From the NCBI RefSeq assembly GCF_000222685.1, contig NZ_AFWJ01000024.1:1-64000 (forward strand): a stretch of 64,000 nucleotides of DNA, written 5' to 3'. The notes under the pieces are model-generated. The model saw only the letters and a program-made list of their open reading frames with translations, had not been told where the DNA came from and ran no database searches. This DNA is from Vibrio nigripulchritudo ATCC 27043 (GTDB lineage: Bacteria > Pseudomonadota > Gammaproteobacteria > Enterobacterales > Vibrionaceae). Below, in pieces: positions 35,259-44,619 of this stretch. Position 1 is the stretch's first letter. The number at the start of each line of letters is the position of its first letter. Both the position numbers and the translations under genes were made by a program.

Positions 35259-36620
35259 TCAGAACGCATAGTTAAACTGCGCCATAAATATATGAGCGTA
35301 TAGATCTAGATCTGCCGACAAAGTCCCACGTGGAATGTTGTTTCCACCTTCTAGGTCGATGGTGACAGGCGTAAATTTGATGAACTGGTATCCGAAGTCC
35401 AGTTTCACTTGTTCGCTGTATTGGTAGCTCATGCCTAAGCCAACATTCCAGCGATCATTGTTAGGTGCACGAGGGCTTACTGCATCCGCTGGTGTGGGGT
35501 TCCAGTCGTAGGCAAAACCCGTTCTCAGTTTGATGTCCTGACTGTACTGGTAGCCCATGCCAACAGCGACAAACCAACTGTCGTGCCAGTTATTATCGAC
35601 AACGGTATCTGCAAGCCCATTACCATAGGTCACCGTTGTATCGGTAAAGGCGCTCCAGCCAAATCGGTTGGCGTTGCCATAGAGTTCAAACTTGTCGTTC
35701 AGCTTATGCAAAACACCGATTTGAAGCATAGACGGTGTAGCAATATCAAATTGTGCACTACCAGTCCTGCTGGTAATAGTGACGCCCAGAGCCGATGCGG
35801 CTGATACCAGTGCAGCGTAGTTCGCATCGCTTCCCGATAGCTCGACGTCACCATCAAAGGAATGAGAGATCTTTGAGCGGTAAGACAAACCGAAGCGTGT
35901 ATCTTCGGTCATCTGATATTCAGTACCCAATGAGAATCCAAACGCCAGATCTTTACCCGTTATGGTACTGGTTACATCGGTGCTGATACTGGGAGAGGTC
36001 ACAGAAGTCGCAACCATAGTGCCCAGTTCAACTGTGTAATATTGCATGTTGATGGAAGCCCCGACAGACCATTGGTCATTCAGTTGCCAGGCAACGATCG
36101 GGCTGACGTTGTACGCAAACAGGGCGGTTTTCGTTGCGGTGTAACGTGACACTGCGGTGTCTGGATAATCCGATACATATGCGTAAGGTGCACCCACACT
36201 GATTCCCAACACCAATCCTGGTTGGTATTCATGGGTGAAATACAAGGCACTGCCGTATGCAGTGTCGATAGGTTGCTCTGGTTCGGCAGGGTAACCCGTT
36301 ACGCTAACGGTTCCACTGCTGTATGGCGCGGTCGCGACGGGATTTTTTAACTTGGACGTCGGCATATCCAATACCCCACCAATAGAAAAGCGCGTGCCGT
36401 CGAACCGGGCGATAGAAGAAGGGTTAGAGAACATGGCACTGATATCGTTTGCCGCGGTTCCATTGGTCGAATAGGCGCTGCCTAAGCCTTCTGCACTTTG
36501 GTGCAAAAAGTGATAGCCATTGGCGTGAACTTTGACGGGCACAAGCAGTAAAGCAGGCGAAATCAAAGTGGTTAAAGCCAGAGTTTTTAATGTGACGTTG
36601 TTTGAAGTTTTATTATTCAC
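35259..36620 (-). CDS. FadL/TodX (OmpP1) family outer-membrane hydrophobic-compound channel
   Basis: A 453-residue outer-membrane beta-barrel. GTG start at 36620; signal peptide ends near VPVKVHA, then NGYHFLHQSAEGLGSAYSTNGTAAND gives the N-terminal hatch typical of FadL (normally starting at a mature Ala/Asn-Gly-Y/F), with SAMFSNPSSIARF matching the family NPA motif. The C-terminus ends in phenylalanine (AHIFMAQFNYAF), as required for barrel insertion. Members take up long-chain fatty acids or aromatic hydrocarbons. It begins 18 bases after the patatin-like gene. Confidence 0.92.
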   Translation of the reverse strand: MNNKTSNNVTLKTLALTTLISPALLLVPVKVHANGYHFLHQSAEGLGSAYSTNGTAANDISAMFSNPSSIARFDGTRFSIGGVLDMPTSKLKNPVATAPYSSGTVSVTGYPAEPEQPIDTAYGSALYFTHEYQPGLVLGISVGAPYAYVSDYPDTAVSRYTATKTALFAYNVSPIVAWQLNDQWSVGASINMQYYTVELGTMVATSVTSPSISTDVTSTITGKDLAFGFSLGTEYQMTEDTRFGLSYRSKISHSFDGDVELSGSDANYAALVSAASALGVTITSRTGSAQFDIATPSMLQIGVLHKLNDKFELYGNANRFGWSAFTDTTVTYGNGLADTVVDNNWHDSWFVAVGMGYQYSQDIKLRTGFAYDWNPTPADAVSPRAPNNDRWNVGLGMSYQYSEQVKLDFGYQFIKFTPVTIDLEGGNNIPRGTLSADLDLYAHIFMAQFNYAF

Positions 36621-36638
36621 TTTTACTTATCCATAAGT

Positions 36639-38942
36639 TTATGCGCTTCGCCTTCCAGAGAACGAATCTTGTTGTACTTGTGTTGATGACTCAGATGTAA
36701 ATAACACCTGACTGGCAACTTCATAACCAAGTGCCCGGTAAGCTTCAAACTGAGCTTCATCAAAGAATTGATCGCCGGAAGACTGGTTAGGAAATTCTGG
36801 GTTTTTCGATTGGTAATTAGCGATATAGCGATAATGGTCGAAGTAGCCACGGTAGTGAGCCGACTCATCATCCTTAAACTGAATCATGGTGGACTTGATA
36901 TAGAGGATCTGACCCTTGCGACCGTTTTGGTAGTCGATCTCCCCTACGGCGTAGACGGTTTCTTTAGCTCGAATTTTGTCTAACCCAGATATGGAAATTT
37001 TTATTCCAAAGTCGGTTTGCACCATACGAATGGCGTCCATAAGACCGGAAAATGAAAAACTGGGGTCGGTTTCAGCATCTGAAACAATTATCAGTCTGCA
37101 CTCGCGTCTCACCAGCTCATAGAGCCCGAGGTTTTCAAAATGCCCACCATCGGACAGATTGATATATGGGTGATTGGTATCAACCTTTCCTAACAGTTCG
37201 CGAAGGAAGTAACTGGGTCCGACCCGATTGGTCTGCAAAATCTTTTTCCAAAAGGGAAGCGGATTCTGGGATGCCGCCTGACGGACTTTACTTGGGTGTT
37301 TAACCCAGAAGTCGTAGCGAATATTGAGCATAGCCAGAAGGAACGTAAGTGCTTTGACCGTGTTTCTTCCCATGTTTGGCGCAACAGCGGCTCCAGATAT
37401 TGCGGTTGCTGTCCCCAGATTTATGCTTGGTTGAGTAGCTTCTAAGTCTTCGGTTTTACAGTAACCTGTCTGATTGCTGCCGCTATAGCATTTGGTAAAG
37501 ACAAAGTTATCTCCGTGGCGATCCTTCCTGTAAGCATCATTGGTTTGTTCAGTATTGACCGTGCAGTTAATGATGGAGAAAGGTGTGAAATCGCTGTCGA
37601 GCTCCGATAACTTGATATTGTCTGTCTGTTCGACTGGCGCGTGGGGGGAAGGTCCACTTTTTCTGAAGATGTATGCTTTGCTTAAACGGTCTCGGTAAAA
37701 GCGGTTGACCGCTGTGAAGTTGGCGCTCCCAGTGAAATGGTTGAGCAACAGTAACACCGCACACAATACCATCACACCTTGATAGCTAGTGTGACCAGAG
37801 AGCAAATCACTGCCAACATCTAACACGACCAGCCAGCATGCGAATACAGCCGAGAGACCAATGATTCCTACAACGAGTTGGTTGCTGACCTTACGAAGGT
37901 TAGAGACGATTTTGGCAAGGACAAGGCTGCACAGAGCAGCAATAACAACACCACTTAACCCCATCTGCTGAAGCGATATACTCCATGTCACTACACTCTG
38001 GTAGGCGCTGAGTGCCAGTGGCTGAGTCTCAATCACGGCTGAGCCAAAAACAGCGGCAACATTGATAGCAATGGCATAAGTAATGGTGTTTCTCCAATGC
38101 CATGACTGGTTTTCAGCTGGCAAAGCTTCACTGAATCGTGTGGTGATTGAGGACACGATATAGTTGATAACCAGGGCAAATATCAGTGCTTTGGTTATCG
38201 AATAAAGTGTTCCTACTCCCAATTGACCAAGCCAGGAAGAATAGCTGCTGTAAATCCCAAGCGGAGAAGCGACTAACATCGCGGTTAACATGGCAAACAT
38301 CAACAGATAGGGCAAAACGACCAGAGCGTTCAGAACAATCCCGCGCAAAAATATCGCGGGTACGCGAATCGTATCCAGTCCGCCGTTGGGTGCCATATAA
38401 TTGGAGTTATTTCGAAGGTGGCGAAATTCACTGGGTTCGACGTCTCCTTGCCGATGAGTAAACAGCTGGCTGACCGCTTCCTCTTTTTTGTCGGCGTTCT
38501 GAGAGTCAGACGAAGCGCCCGACATGGTGCTGGCTAATGCTGCACCCATGTAGCCACCACCAGATACGGTAGATAAATAGTCGACACAATTGAGCAAGCC
38601 ACTTTTCTTTAACCCTTGAATTACTCCTAGGTTAAATGTCGCAGAGCGAATCCCACCACCAGAAAAACACAAACCAACCAAGCCAGGGTGAAGAACGTTA
38701 GAGTCTTCCTGCCACCTTGCTTCCTGCTCTGGTGCTTTCAGATTATTCAACACGTGGTTCAGAGGAGCAGAGCGCTGCTCGCAAGGAGTCAGCGTCTGCT
38801 CAAAATCGGGCAGCGAACGGGGGGAACGCTCGGTTGCCCGACCATCTCTGTTTATTACCTTACGCTGCAAGACGTGTTTCAATTCTTCCGGTAGTACAAC
38901 CTGGTGAAGGTAATGGTTATGCTTTGTTCTCTGGTCAGCCAT
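36639..38942 (-). CDS. Patatin-like phospholipase with membrane domain
   Basis: A 767-residue lipase. The patatin oxyanion loop and nucleophile are split around an inserted region: LCFSGGGIRSATFNLGVIQG (from residue 91) and LSTVSGGGYMG with Ser127, then the catalytic aspartate in NLSDGGHFENLGLYELV late in the protein. Between them lie about six membrane segments (for example LNALVVLPYLLMFAMLTAML). This fits the large bacterial membrane patatins. It would release fatty acids from membrane lipids. AAGGACG precedes the ATG at 38942. Confidence 0.9.
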   Translation of the reverse strand: MADQRTKHNHYLHQVVLPEELKHVLQRKVINRDGRATERSPRSLPDFEQTLTPCEQRSAPLNHVLNNLKAPEQEARWQEDSNVLHPGLVGLCFSGGGIRSATFNLGVIQGLKKSGLLNCVDYLSTVSGGGYMGAALASTMSGASSDSQNADKKEEAVSQLFTHRQGDVEPSEFRHLRNNSNYMAPNGGLDTIRVPAIFLRGIVLNALVVLPYLLMFAMLTAMLVASPLGIYSSYSSWLGQLGVGTLYSITKALIFALVINYIVSSITTRFSEALPAENQSWHWRNTITYAIAINVAAVFGSAVIETQPLALSAYQSVVTWSISLQQMGLSGVVIAALCSLVLAKIVSNLRKVSNQLVVGIIGLSAVFACWLVVLDVGSDLLSGHTSYQGVMVLCAVLLLLNHFTGSANFTAVNRFYRDRLSKAYIFRKSGPSPHAPVEQTDNIKLSELDSDFTPFSIINCTVNTEQTNDAYRKDRHGDNFVFTKCYSGSNQTGYCKTEDLEATQPSINLGTATAISGAAVAPNMGRNTVKALTFLLAMLNIRYDFWVKHPSKVRQAASQNPLPFWKKILQTNRVGPSYFLRELLGKVDTNHPYINLSDGGHFENLGLYELVRRECRLIIVSDAETDPSFSFSGLMDAIRMVQTDFGIKISISGLDKIRAKETVYAVGEIDYQNGRKGQILYIKSTMIQFKDDESAHYRGYFDHYRYIANYQSKNPEFPNQSSGDQFFDEAQFEAYRALGYEVASQVLFTSESSTQVQQDSFSGRRSA

Positions 38943-38981
38943 CTGACGTCCTTGTCATCATTTGCACATTTTCAGCAGCGC

Positions 38982-40583
38982 TTAAGTTGGATCGACAATG
39001 CCATCAGCAATCATTCGAAGTGCTGTAAGGCTTGGAATAAAGAAATAGTCACCACCCCGAGTCTCAACAAACCGAGGGATATGAGAGCAGAAGAAAGGTT
39101 TCTTCCCGGTATTTTCGTCGCCCTGTATCAACATGGTTCCGTCTGCCGAGACACCGAGTTTGTCAGACATATTGCCGATAATCGGGTCTTTCTCGTTAGA
39201 AAGTTTGAAGTCGTTGCCGTAGTTCATCCACTGTTGCTGCACAAACTCAAACTGACGCTCGATGTCTGCATTAAGTGCCATGAAGATGATGCCGTGATTA
39301 CCAGAATCGGTAGCAGTGGTTTCTTGCTTGCCGTATGGAAGCCCTCTGCGCAGAATACGCCTGCGGTTGACCAATGCTCCCGGTGTATTGAATGCACCTT
39401 TCACTCCGAATTCCAGTGAGCCTCTTGGATTTGCCCTACGAACGTGCGCGCCCATCGGGCAGCCAGAACCTTTAAGATCATCCTCGTAGTTGTAAGCCGT
39501 TAACTGTCGCTTCAAATCGTTGTATTTCTGAATATTCTCTGGTGTCGGGTTATCTTTCCGGTTTTGCTTTGCTTCCTTATAAGCGCGTCCGAATTCCTCG
39601 GCTTGTTTCTCTGTAGGGAACGAAGTAACGGGCGCTCCGTTTTTCCATCGACCCACAAATTTGGCAGACAATGCTTCTTTACCGCCTTCAAAATCTTTAC
39701 CGACTTCTTCGCAGTATTGATGAAATGAAGCCACGTTCTGGTGGAGTTTTCTGTACACCATAAAAGTACCATTTTTGCCCAGCATGGGGGGCATCGGAGC
39801 TTTGGGGTATTCGAAAGCTTCATCTCGGTGACCAAGAATGAACTCTCCTGTTTCTAGTGGCTCCCAGCCTTCCATTGTTGCGGGGTCTTTACCCGTTGGT
39901 TTTCCTGCACCCAGGACTCTTTCTGGCGGTGCGCCAGTTCCTTTGAAGAAAGGATCGCTGATGCCATCGACATAGCCAAAGTGTTCTTTTGGCGTAGGAT
40001 CGCCATTTTCAATCAATGCCGCAGCGTCCTGATAAGGGAGTAACTGACCGTCGTCAGCCCGATGCCCTGTTAGCAGGGCGACGCCAGCGTCACAAATCTC
40101 AATTAGCCGCAGCAATTCTTTGTAACGGATTTCCACGTCTTCTGGCGTCTGACCGTTGATGGACATCCAGATATGTACTTTTTGCGGATCTTCCCATACA
40201 GGATCCCAGTGCTCTGGACTGCTGGTTAAGTCATCACCCAAAATGTCTTTTCGCGCAGGCATGCCCATGGCGAAAGCCTGAGGAAATGTCTGAAGTGACT
40301 TCTGTGGCACACCCAATGCTTTTAAACCTGCGAACGTGAAACCGATATTGGTCGTCGCCAACGGCTTTTTAACTGGCTCATGATTGGGCGCGGTGTGACC
40401 CCATGGCACAGATGACGTAATGCGATCAGTCAGTTGCCTCAGAAATCGCCTGGCGTCAGATTCTTTACGTACGGTGAGGAAAAGGTAACGCGCATATGGA
40501 TAGCCGTATCGACCATAGCCTTTGACGATGTTTCCCTGAATATCATGCAGATCGAGCTTTGTAGGTGTTGAGTCTTGAGACAT
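38982..40583 (-). CDS. DyP-type heme peroxidase
   Basis: A 533-residue DyP peroxidase of the longer, C/D-like class. The family motif GxxDG is FGYVDGISDPF (D206), the proximal heme histidine is H380 in CPMGAHVRRANPR, and the distal arginine is in RRILRRGLPYG. An N-terminal DIQGNIVKGYGR motif is also typical. There is no signal peptide, so it is cytoplasmic. Its start overlaps the stop of the preceding gene (TAATG). Members oxidise dyes, lignin-like compounds and other substrates with peroxide. Confidence 0.93.
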   Translation of the reverse strand: MSQDSTPTKLDLHDIQGNIVKGYGRYGYPYARYLFLTVRKESDARRFLRQLTDRITSSVPWGHTAPNHEPVKKPLATTNIGFTFAGLKALGVPQKSLQTFPQAFAMGMPARKDILGDDLTSSPEHWDPVWEDPQKVHIWMSINGQTPEDVEIRYKELLRLIEICDAGVALLTGHRADDGQLLPYQDAAALIENGDPTPKEHFGYVDGISDPFFKGTGAPPERVLGAGKPTGKDPATMEGWEPLETGEFILGHRDEAFEYPKAPMPPMLGKNGTFMVYRKLHQNVASFHQYCEEVGKDFEGGKEALSAKFVGRWKNGAPVTSFPTEKQAEEFGRAYKEAKQNRKDNPTPENIQKYNDLKRQLTAYNYEDDLKGSGCPMGAHVRRANPRGSLEFGVKGAFNTPGALVNRRRILRRGLPYGKQETTATDSGNHGIIFMALNADIERQFEFVQQQWMNYGNDFKLSNEKDPIIGNMSDKLGVSADGTMLIQGDENTGKKPFFCSHIPRFVETRGGDYFFIPSLTALRMIADGIVDPT

Positions 40584-41272
40584 TATTCGATCTCCAGTGA
40601 TGGTGTCGTTTCGTTGCTTGTACTTGGCTGGGTATAGATGTGCACGGTGTCTGCGACTTCTTCCAGACTGCTTGCGCCTGCACTCCAGCTAGGGGATGAG
40701 AGATTGTCGATGTCGATAGCACGAACAAACTGATGAAATGCTTGTTGCAGCTCTTCCGCGCTCTTGCCTTGATTGGCGTAGACAAAGCGCGAAAACTCCT
40801 GTTTGAGATAGAGGCTTTTTAACTGAGCTTTAAGAGACAGATCGTTTGAGCCATTAAAGAAGAGCTGGTTGTCTATCTGACATTTCTTAATGTATTCGAC
40901 AAATTTTTCAGCGCTATCGACCTGATCAAACGCAACACAATGTTGCCAGATGGCTTTTACATCCGCTTCTGCACAGCGCCACATATCATGTAGATAGGAA
41001 TCCAAATCGCCATAGAAGTTAGTACTGAATACCAGATACTGGGATTGCAAATGTTCTTCACGAGCAGGGTAACCCTGATAAAACACGTCTGCCAGTACAT
41101 AGAATCGGGCGAGGTATGTATTGGGTACTTTTGCCATCGGGCTAAACCGATTCAAAGGGAGTGAGTTCAGATGATCTCTTAATAGCGCTCCGTAAGACGT
41201 ATCGTTTTTGCAGCCGTTAATGATCGGGCTTAACACCGTCAGACCGTAGGCATTGCCGCTTTTATTTGCCAT
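40583..41272 (-). CDS. Unknown protein B, paralogue of its neighbour
   Basis: A 229-residue soluble protein without a signal peptide or a known motif. It shares its layout with the next gene: an N-terminal GNAYGLTVLSPI, a middle TYLARFYVLADVF and a strand-like LVFSTNFYGDLDSYLHDM. The neighbour has GKAYAMNVVTPI, HYARWAIVKPSEF and MFFFSNFNGSWAQYVDSF at the same places. The pattern of strands and helices recalls a dimeric alpha-beta barrel, the fold also used by DyP peroxidases, but this is a guess. TAATG-coupled to the DyP gene. Confidence 0.8.
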   Translation of the reverse strand: MANKSGNAYGLTVLSPIINGCKNDTSYGALLRDHLNSLPLNRFSPMAKVPNTYLARFYVLADVFYQGYPAREEHLQSQYLVFSTNFYGDLDSYLHDMWRCAEADVKAIWQHCVAFDQVDSAEKFVEYIKKCQIDNQLFFNGSNDLSLKAQLKSLYLKQEFSRFVYANQGKSAEELQQAFHQFVRAIDIDNLSSPSWSAGASSLEEVADTVHIYTQPSTSNETTPSLEIE

Positions 41273-41287
41273 TAAACTTTCCTCCCG

Positions 41288-41944
41288 TCAGCTGGCTTGT
41301 GCCAGACGTTTTTCTACCGCGTCTGCCGACAGGCTGACAATCGGGGCTGGTGCCATCATGCCAATGTGATCTTGCAGATCGAGCGTGAGTGCTTCATATC
41401 GCTTCTTAAAGTCATCAGCAGTTTCATTGGCAGGTGTGCTTTTAATGAAATCAGACAGAGAATCACGAACCTGCTGACCGGACTTCACATCATTAGAGGC
41501 TGCCATTGGGTAAGCGCTGTAGTAGTGATTGGTCCAGACCTGGTTGTAGGTGATGTAGTCATGAAAAGGTTGCAGAGGTACAGAGCCCGGGTATTTCACA
41601 TTCTTGTACCAGAACAGATTCAGCCCTGAAGGTATCGAGCTGTGGAATGAGTCCACATATTGTGCCCAGCTCCCATTAAAGTTACTGAAGAAAAACATGT
41701 AGCTGTACTTGATGGTCTCTTTGGGCTGATCTTCCGACAGGCGCGGGAATTCACTCGGTTTTACGATTGCCCAACGCGCGTAATGAATCAGGGAAAGGGT
41801 GCGGAGACCGTCCAGAGAAGCGCCAACCAGACTCATCGCGTTTGAGTTGACTGCCCAGAATATAAATTTATTGAGCCAGCGCCAGTACCATTTAATTGGC
41901 GTGACCACGTTCATCGCATACGCCTTTCCTGCAATATTTGACAT
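41288..41944 (-). CDS. Unknown protein A, paralogue of its neighbour
   Basis: A 218-residue soluble protein, aromatic-rich (WYWRWLNKFIFW near the N-terminus). It is related to the protein encoded just downstream, so the two arose by tandem duplication and may form a heteromer. AGGAAC precedes the ATG. It lies between the P450 gene (107 bases upstream) and its paralogue (15 bases downstream). I recognise no family; its constant place next to heme enzymes here suggests a partner or substrate-handling role. Confidence 0.8.
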   Translation of the reverse strand: MSNIAGKAYAMNVVTPIKWYWRWLNKFIFWAVNSNAMSLVGASLDGLRTLSLIHYARWAIVKPSEFPRLSEDQPKETIKYSYMFFFSNFNGSWAQYVDSFHSSIPSGLNLFWYKNVKYPGSVPLQPFHDYITYNQVWTNHYYSAYPMAASNDVKSGQQVRDSLSDFIKSTPANETADDFKKRYEALTLDLQDHIGMMAPAPIVSLSADAVEKRLAQAS

Positions 41945-42051
41945 GCTTTGTTCCTGTAATGTGTTTTTGTCCAGATAGAAGGTAGCTTAATCGTTCAGTT
42001 TGACACTGCTGCGCTGCCCGTTTCGATATGCAGAACGGGAGTTGAGTATCA

Positions 42052-43407
42052 TTATGCGACCTTTGATGGTTCTGCTTCCTTGCTTTCTTGTTTCGTCTTA
42101 ACAGCGGGACGGGTCATAATCTCATGGGTAACCGTGAGGCTAATGGGGTAGGGCTGGCGATAAGTCACCTGACCTTCCTTGCCTGCCGCTCGCTGAACGT
42201 GTTCACACTTCAATATGGCTTTAAGAATGTTAGGTATCTGAATCAGGTTGATGTACTGACCGAAGCAGGTGTGCATTCCATAGCCAAAATGCATGTAAAT
42301 ATGCCTTGGTCTGTCGAGCTTAAAGGATTTGGGTGAACTCACATCCCGACCATCCATCATGGCAGACTGAGTAGCGACGAATACCTGACTTCCTTTTTTG
42401 ATTTTTTTAGCGCGCCAAGTCCCTTTGGCAATGGTGTAATCACAGTTAGCGGTTCTAAGCAGCCCCGCTCCGAACGGAGTAAACCTGAGTGTTTCAAGCA
42501 CAAACTGCTGCAAGGTATGCATATCGTCCAGATGTGCTGCGCGTTGTGCCTGTTTGTACAGTTCGGGTCTGTCTAACAGATAGTCCAATACCTGTATGAC
42601 GCATTTTGATGTGGTTGGCACAAGCCCGATGATAATACCAATCAGGTTATTTCGGATATCGATGTCCGTCATCCCGGGCGTACCGGATTCCTGAAGCTTC
42701 AGGCACCTGCCAAGAACATCGTCTTTTTCATGTTGTTGTTTTCGCTGTTTGATCAGTTCATTGATGTGAGCTCTAAGCCCTGCGGCATCGCGAATGGCGG
42801 CGTCCTCAACTTCTTTAGGACAATCCGGATAGAAGAGGTATTGAAAAAGGTTACAGGTCCAGTCAAACAGGGTCTTAGGCTCTAAGCCAGATACGCCAAG
42901 GTATTCTGCTGTGAACTGACTCGGTACAACACTGGTGAGCTCCGAAACCAATTCAATGCGCCCAGAACTTTTTTCCATAATGACGCGAGCCATTTTCTCG
43001 GTCATCGGGTTAACGATTTTCTCCAAATCGTCTCTTCTTGCCACCAGCCGCATGTTGGATACGTCTCGGGTGTAATCAGGAATATCATCCATACCGAGGA
43101 AGAAGTTTTTTCCATCGGTAATAATTCGCATTTTTTCGGCATAAGTAACGCCCAGCTCGTTTGGCCGTGAAAGGGCTTCCTGAACGTCTTTGAAGCGGGT
43201 GATCACCGCATTGTTTTTATAAATGACATTCGGTTGAATGAATCTGAGGATGGAAAATACCAAGGGGACATTATTCGATGCCCACTCTTTAAGCCGCGTT
43301 GTTATGCTCATAATCTCTGCCAATAGACGTAGTTGCCGTGTAAACGGTGAAAGTCTTCGCTTCATCCGACTTACACTGGTTTTTATAATGTGTTTTAAAT
43401 AACCCAC
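42052..43407 (-). CDS. Cytochrome P450
   Basis: Up to 451 residues. The heme-thiolate loop FGYGMHTCFGQ contains C381, the ExxR motif is ETLRF, and the I-helix region reads GIIIGLVPTTSKCVIQVLDYLL. The I-helix lacks the common A/G-G-x-D/E-T-T/S, having GLVPTTS, so the oxygen-activation acid is missing, as in some peroxide-using or isomerase P450s. The start is uncertain: GTG at 43407, or ATG at 43365 or 43311. First gene of the seven-gene minus-strand cluster. No ferredoxin or reductase gene is nearby. Confidence 0.93.
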   Translation of the reverse strand: MGYLKHIIKTSVSRMKRRLSPFTRQLRLLAEIMSITTRLKEWASNNVPLVFSILRFIQPNVIYKNNAVITRFKDVQEALSRPNELGVTYAEKMRIITDGKNFFLGMDDIPDYTRDVSNMRLVARRDDLEKIVNPMTEKMARVIMEKSSGRIELVSELTSVVPSQFTAEYLGVSGLEPKTLFDWTCNLFQYLFYPDCPKEVEDAAIRDAAGLRAHINELIKQRKQQHEKDDVLGRCLKLQESGTPGMTDIDIRNNLIGIIIGLVPTTSKCVIQVLDYLLDRPELYKQAQRAAHLDDMHTLQQFVLETLRFTPFGAGLLRTANCDYTIAKGTWRAKKIKKGSQVFVATQSAMMDGRDVSSPKSFKLDRPRHIYMHFGYGMHTCFGQYINLIQIPNILKAILKCEHVQRAAGKEGQVTYRQPYPISLTVTHEIMTRPAVKTKQESKEAEPSKVA

Positions 43408-43593
43408 TCATTTACGGTGAGTCTTAAATTAACTATATCGGCGTGTAATGCGGTAAAGAGAAATTATTTACATACTTGGATCATTGGAAACAATGACTGT
43501 AATTGATATGAAACTAAATGGTACGCGATGTTGATCTTTACATAAAAAATGAACATTCAGGCATAAAAATTCGCTGGATGATTTTTATTTCAC

Positions 43594-44481
43594 TCAGATG
43601 TGAGCTATGAGTGAATGAATCCACCGAACAAATGCTGCAACATTTGGCTCGCTGAGTTTGTAGCTGGGGCATATCAGATAGTAGCCATACGGGCTCTCAA
43701 AATTCAGACCAAGCGGATTTACCAACCTTCCAGCCTCCAATTCTTTTTTCACTATAAATTCAGGCAGTAATGCGACTCCACAGCCTCTTTGTAGCAGGGG
43801 AATCGACATGTAAAAGTGCTCGTACGCGACGGGGTAGTAATTCGGGGTGAATTCAATTTGATATTGCCTGAACATCAGTTCCCAAAGTTGTGGACGGGTC
43901 GATTGAGGTAAAAGCGGCTGACGAAAAACGTCCTCTACTGATCTTAGATTTTTCAGCGAAGGGTGAGCGACCAAGATGAGCTTTTCTCTAAATAGCCATT
44001 CCGAATGCTCATAATGCTTGGCAATGGGTAAGCATCGGATTGACATGTCTGCATCGTTTCCTCCTTTAGGCAAGCGACCATCTCCAGTATTTACAGACAG
44101 CCGAACAGATGGGTTATCAGTCAGGAAATCATGAATCTCTGGCAAAAGCCAAAGGTTGGCGACAGAGGGAGAGATGTTCAAATGCAGGGTACTGGTATCT
44201 GACTGCGACTGCTGAATTTCGGCACTGGCAGCCTGAATGGCTTCGAGACCGGGGACTACTTTAGTCAGGTACAAATTACCAGCCTCGGTAAGCTGCAAAC
44301 CGTTTCCATTGCGGATGAAAAGTGCCTGTCCAAGTTGAGATTCTAAAGATTGAATTTGCTTGCTGATTGCCCCCTGAGTGATGTGAAGCTGCTTTGCGGC
44401 TTCAGAAAAGCTCAGGCAACGCGCCGCAACAATAAAGGCTTGTAGCGATCGGCTGGAGGGTAAGTGTTTAGTCAGTTCCAT
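43594..44481 (-). CDS. LysR family transcriptional regulator (GcvA-like)
   Basis: A 295-residue regulator. The winged helix-turn-helix reads SRSLQAFIVAARCLSFSEAAKQLHITQGAISKQIQSLE, close to the GcvA group, which also has the following LGQALFIRNGNGLQLTEAG. The effector domain begins near residue 95. It diverges from the aminotransferase operon (138 bases apart) and lies 186 bases upstream of the P450 operon on the same strand. Control of the divergent catabolic genes is most likely; control of the P450 operon is possible. Confidence 0.92.
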   Translation of the reverse strand: MELTKHLPSSRSLQAFIVAARCLSFSEAAKQLHITQGAISKQIQSLESQLGQALFIRNGNGLQLTEAGNLYLTKVVPGLEAIQAASAEIQQSQSDTSTLHLNISPSVANLWLLPEIHDFLTDNPSVRLSVNTGDGRLPKGGNDADMSIRCLPIAKHYEHSEWLFREKLILVAHPSLKNLRSVEDVFRQPLLPQSTRPQLWELMFRQYQIEFTPNYYPVAYEHFYMSIPLLQRGCGVALLPEFIVKKELEAGRLVNPLGLNFESPYGYYLICPSYKLSEPNVAAFVRWIHSLIAHI

Positions 44482-44619
44482 TGACGATTTCTCTTCTTTT
44501 TACCCAAATCCATATCGGAGGGTATTCCATATGCTCATACCTCTGAGAATAATTCGCTTGTTGATAAAATACAAAACGATATCTTGGTTACATATTAACC
44601 GCCCAAGAGGACGAGTGTT

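Noticed and set aside
34201-43407. The P450/DyP cluster as an encapsulin or phage-defence locus
   Set aside because: No encapsulin shell gene or cargo-loading tail is seen on the DyP protein, and no nuclease, helicase or other defence gene accompanies the patatin.
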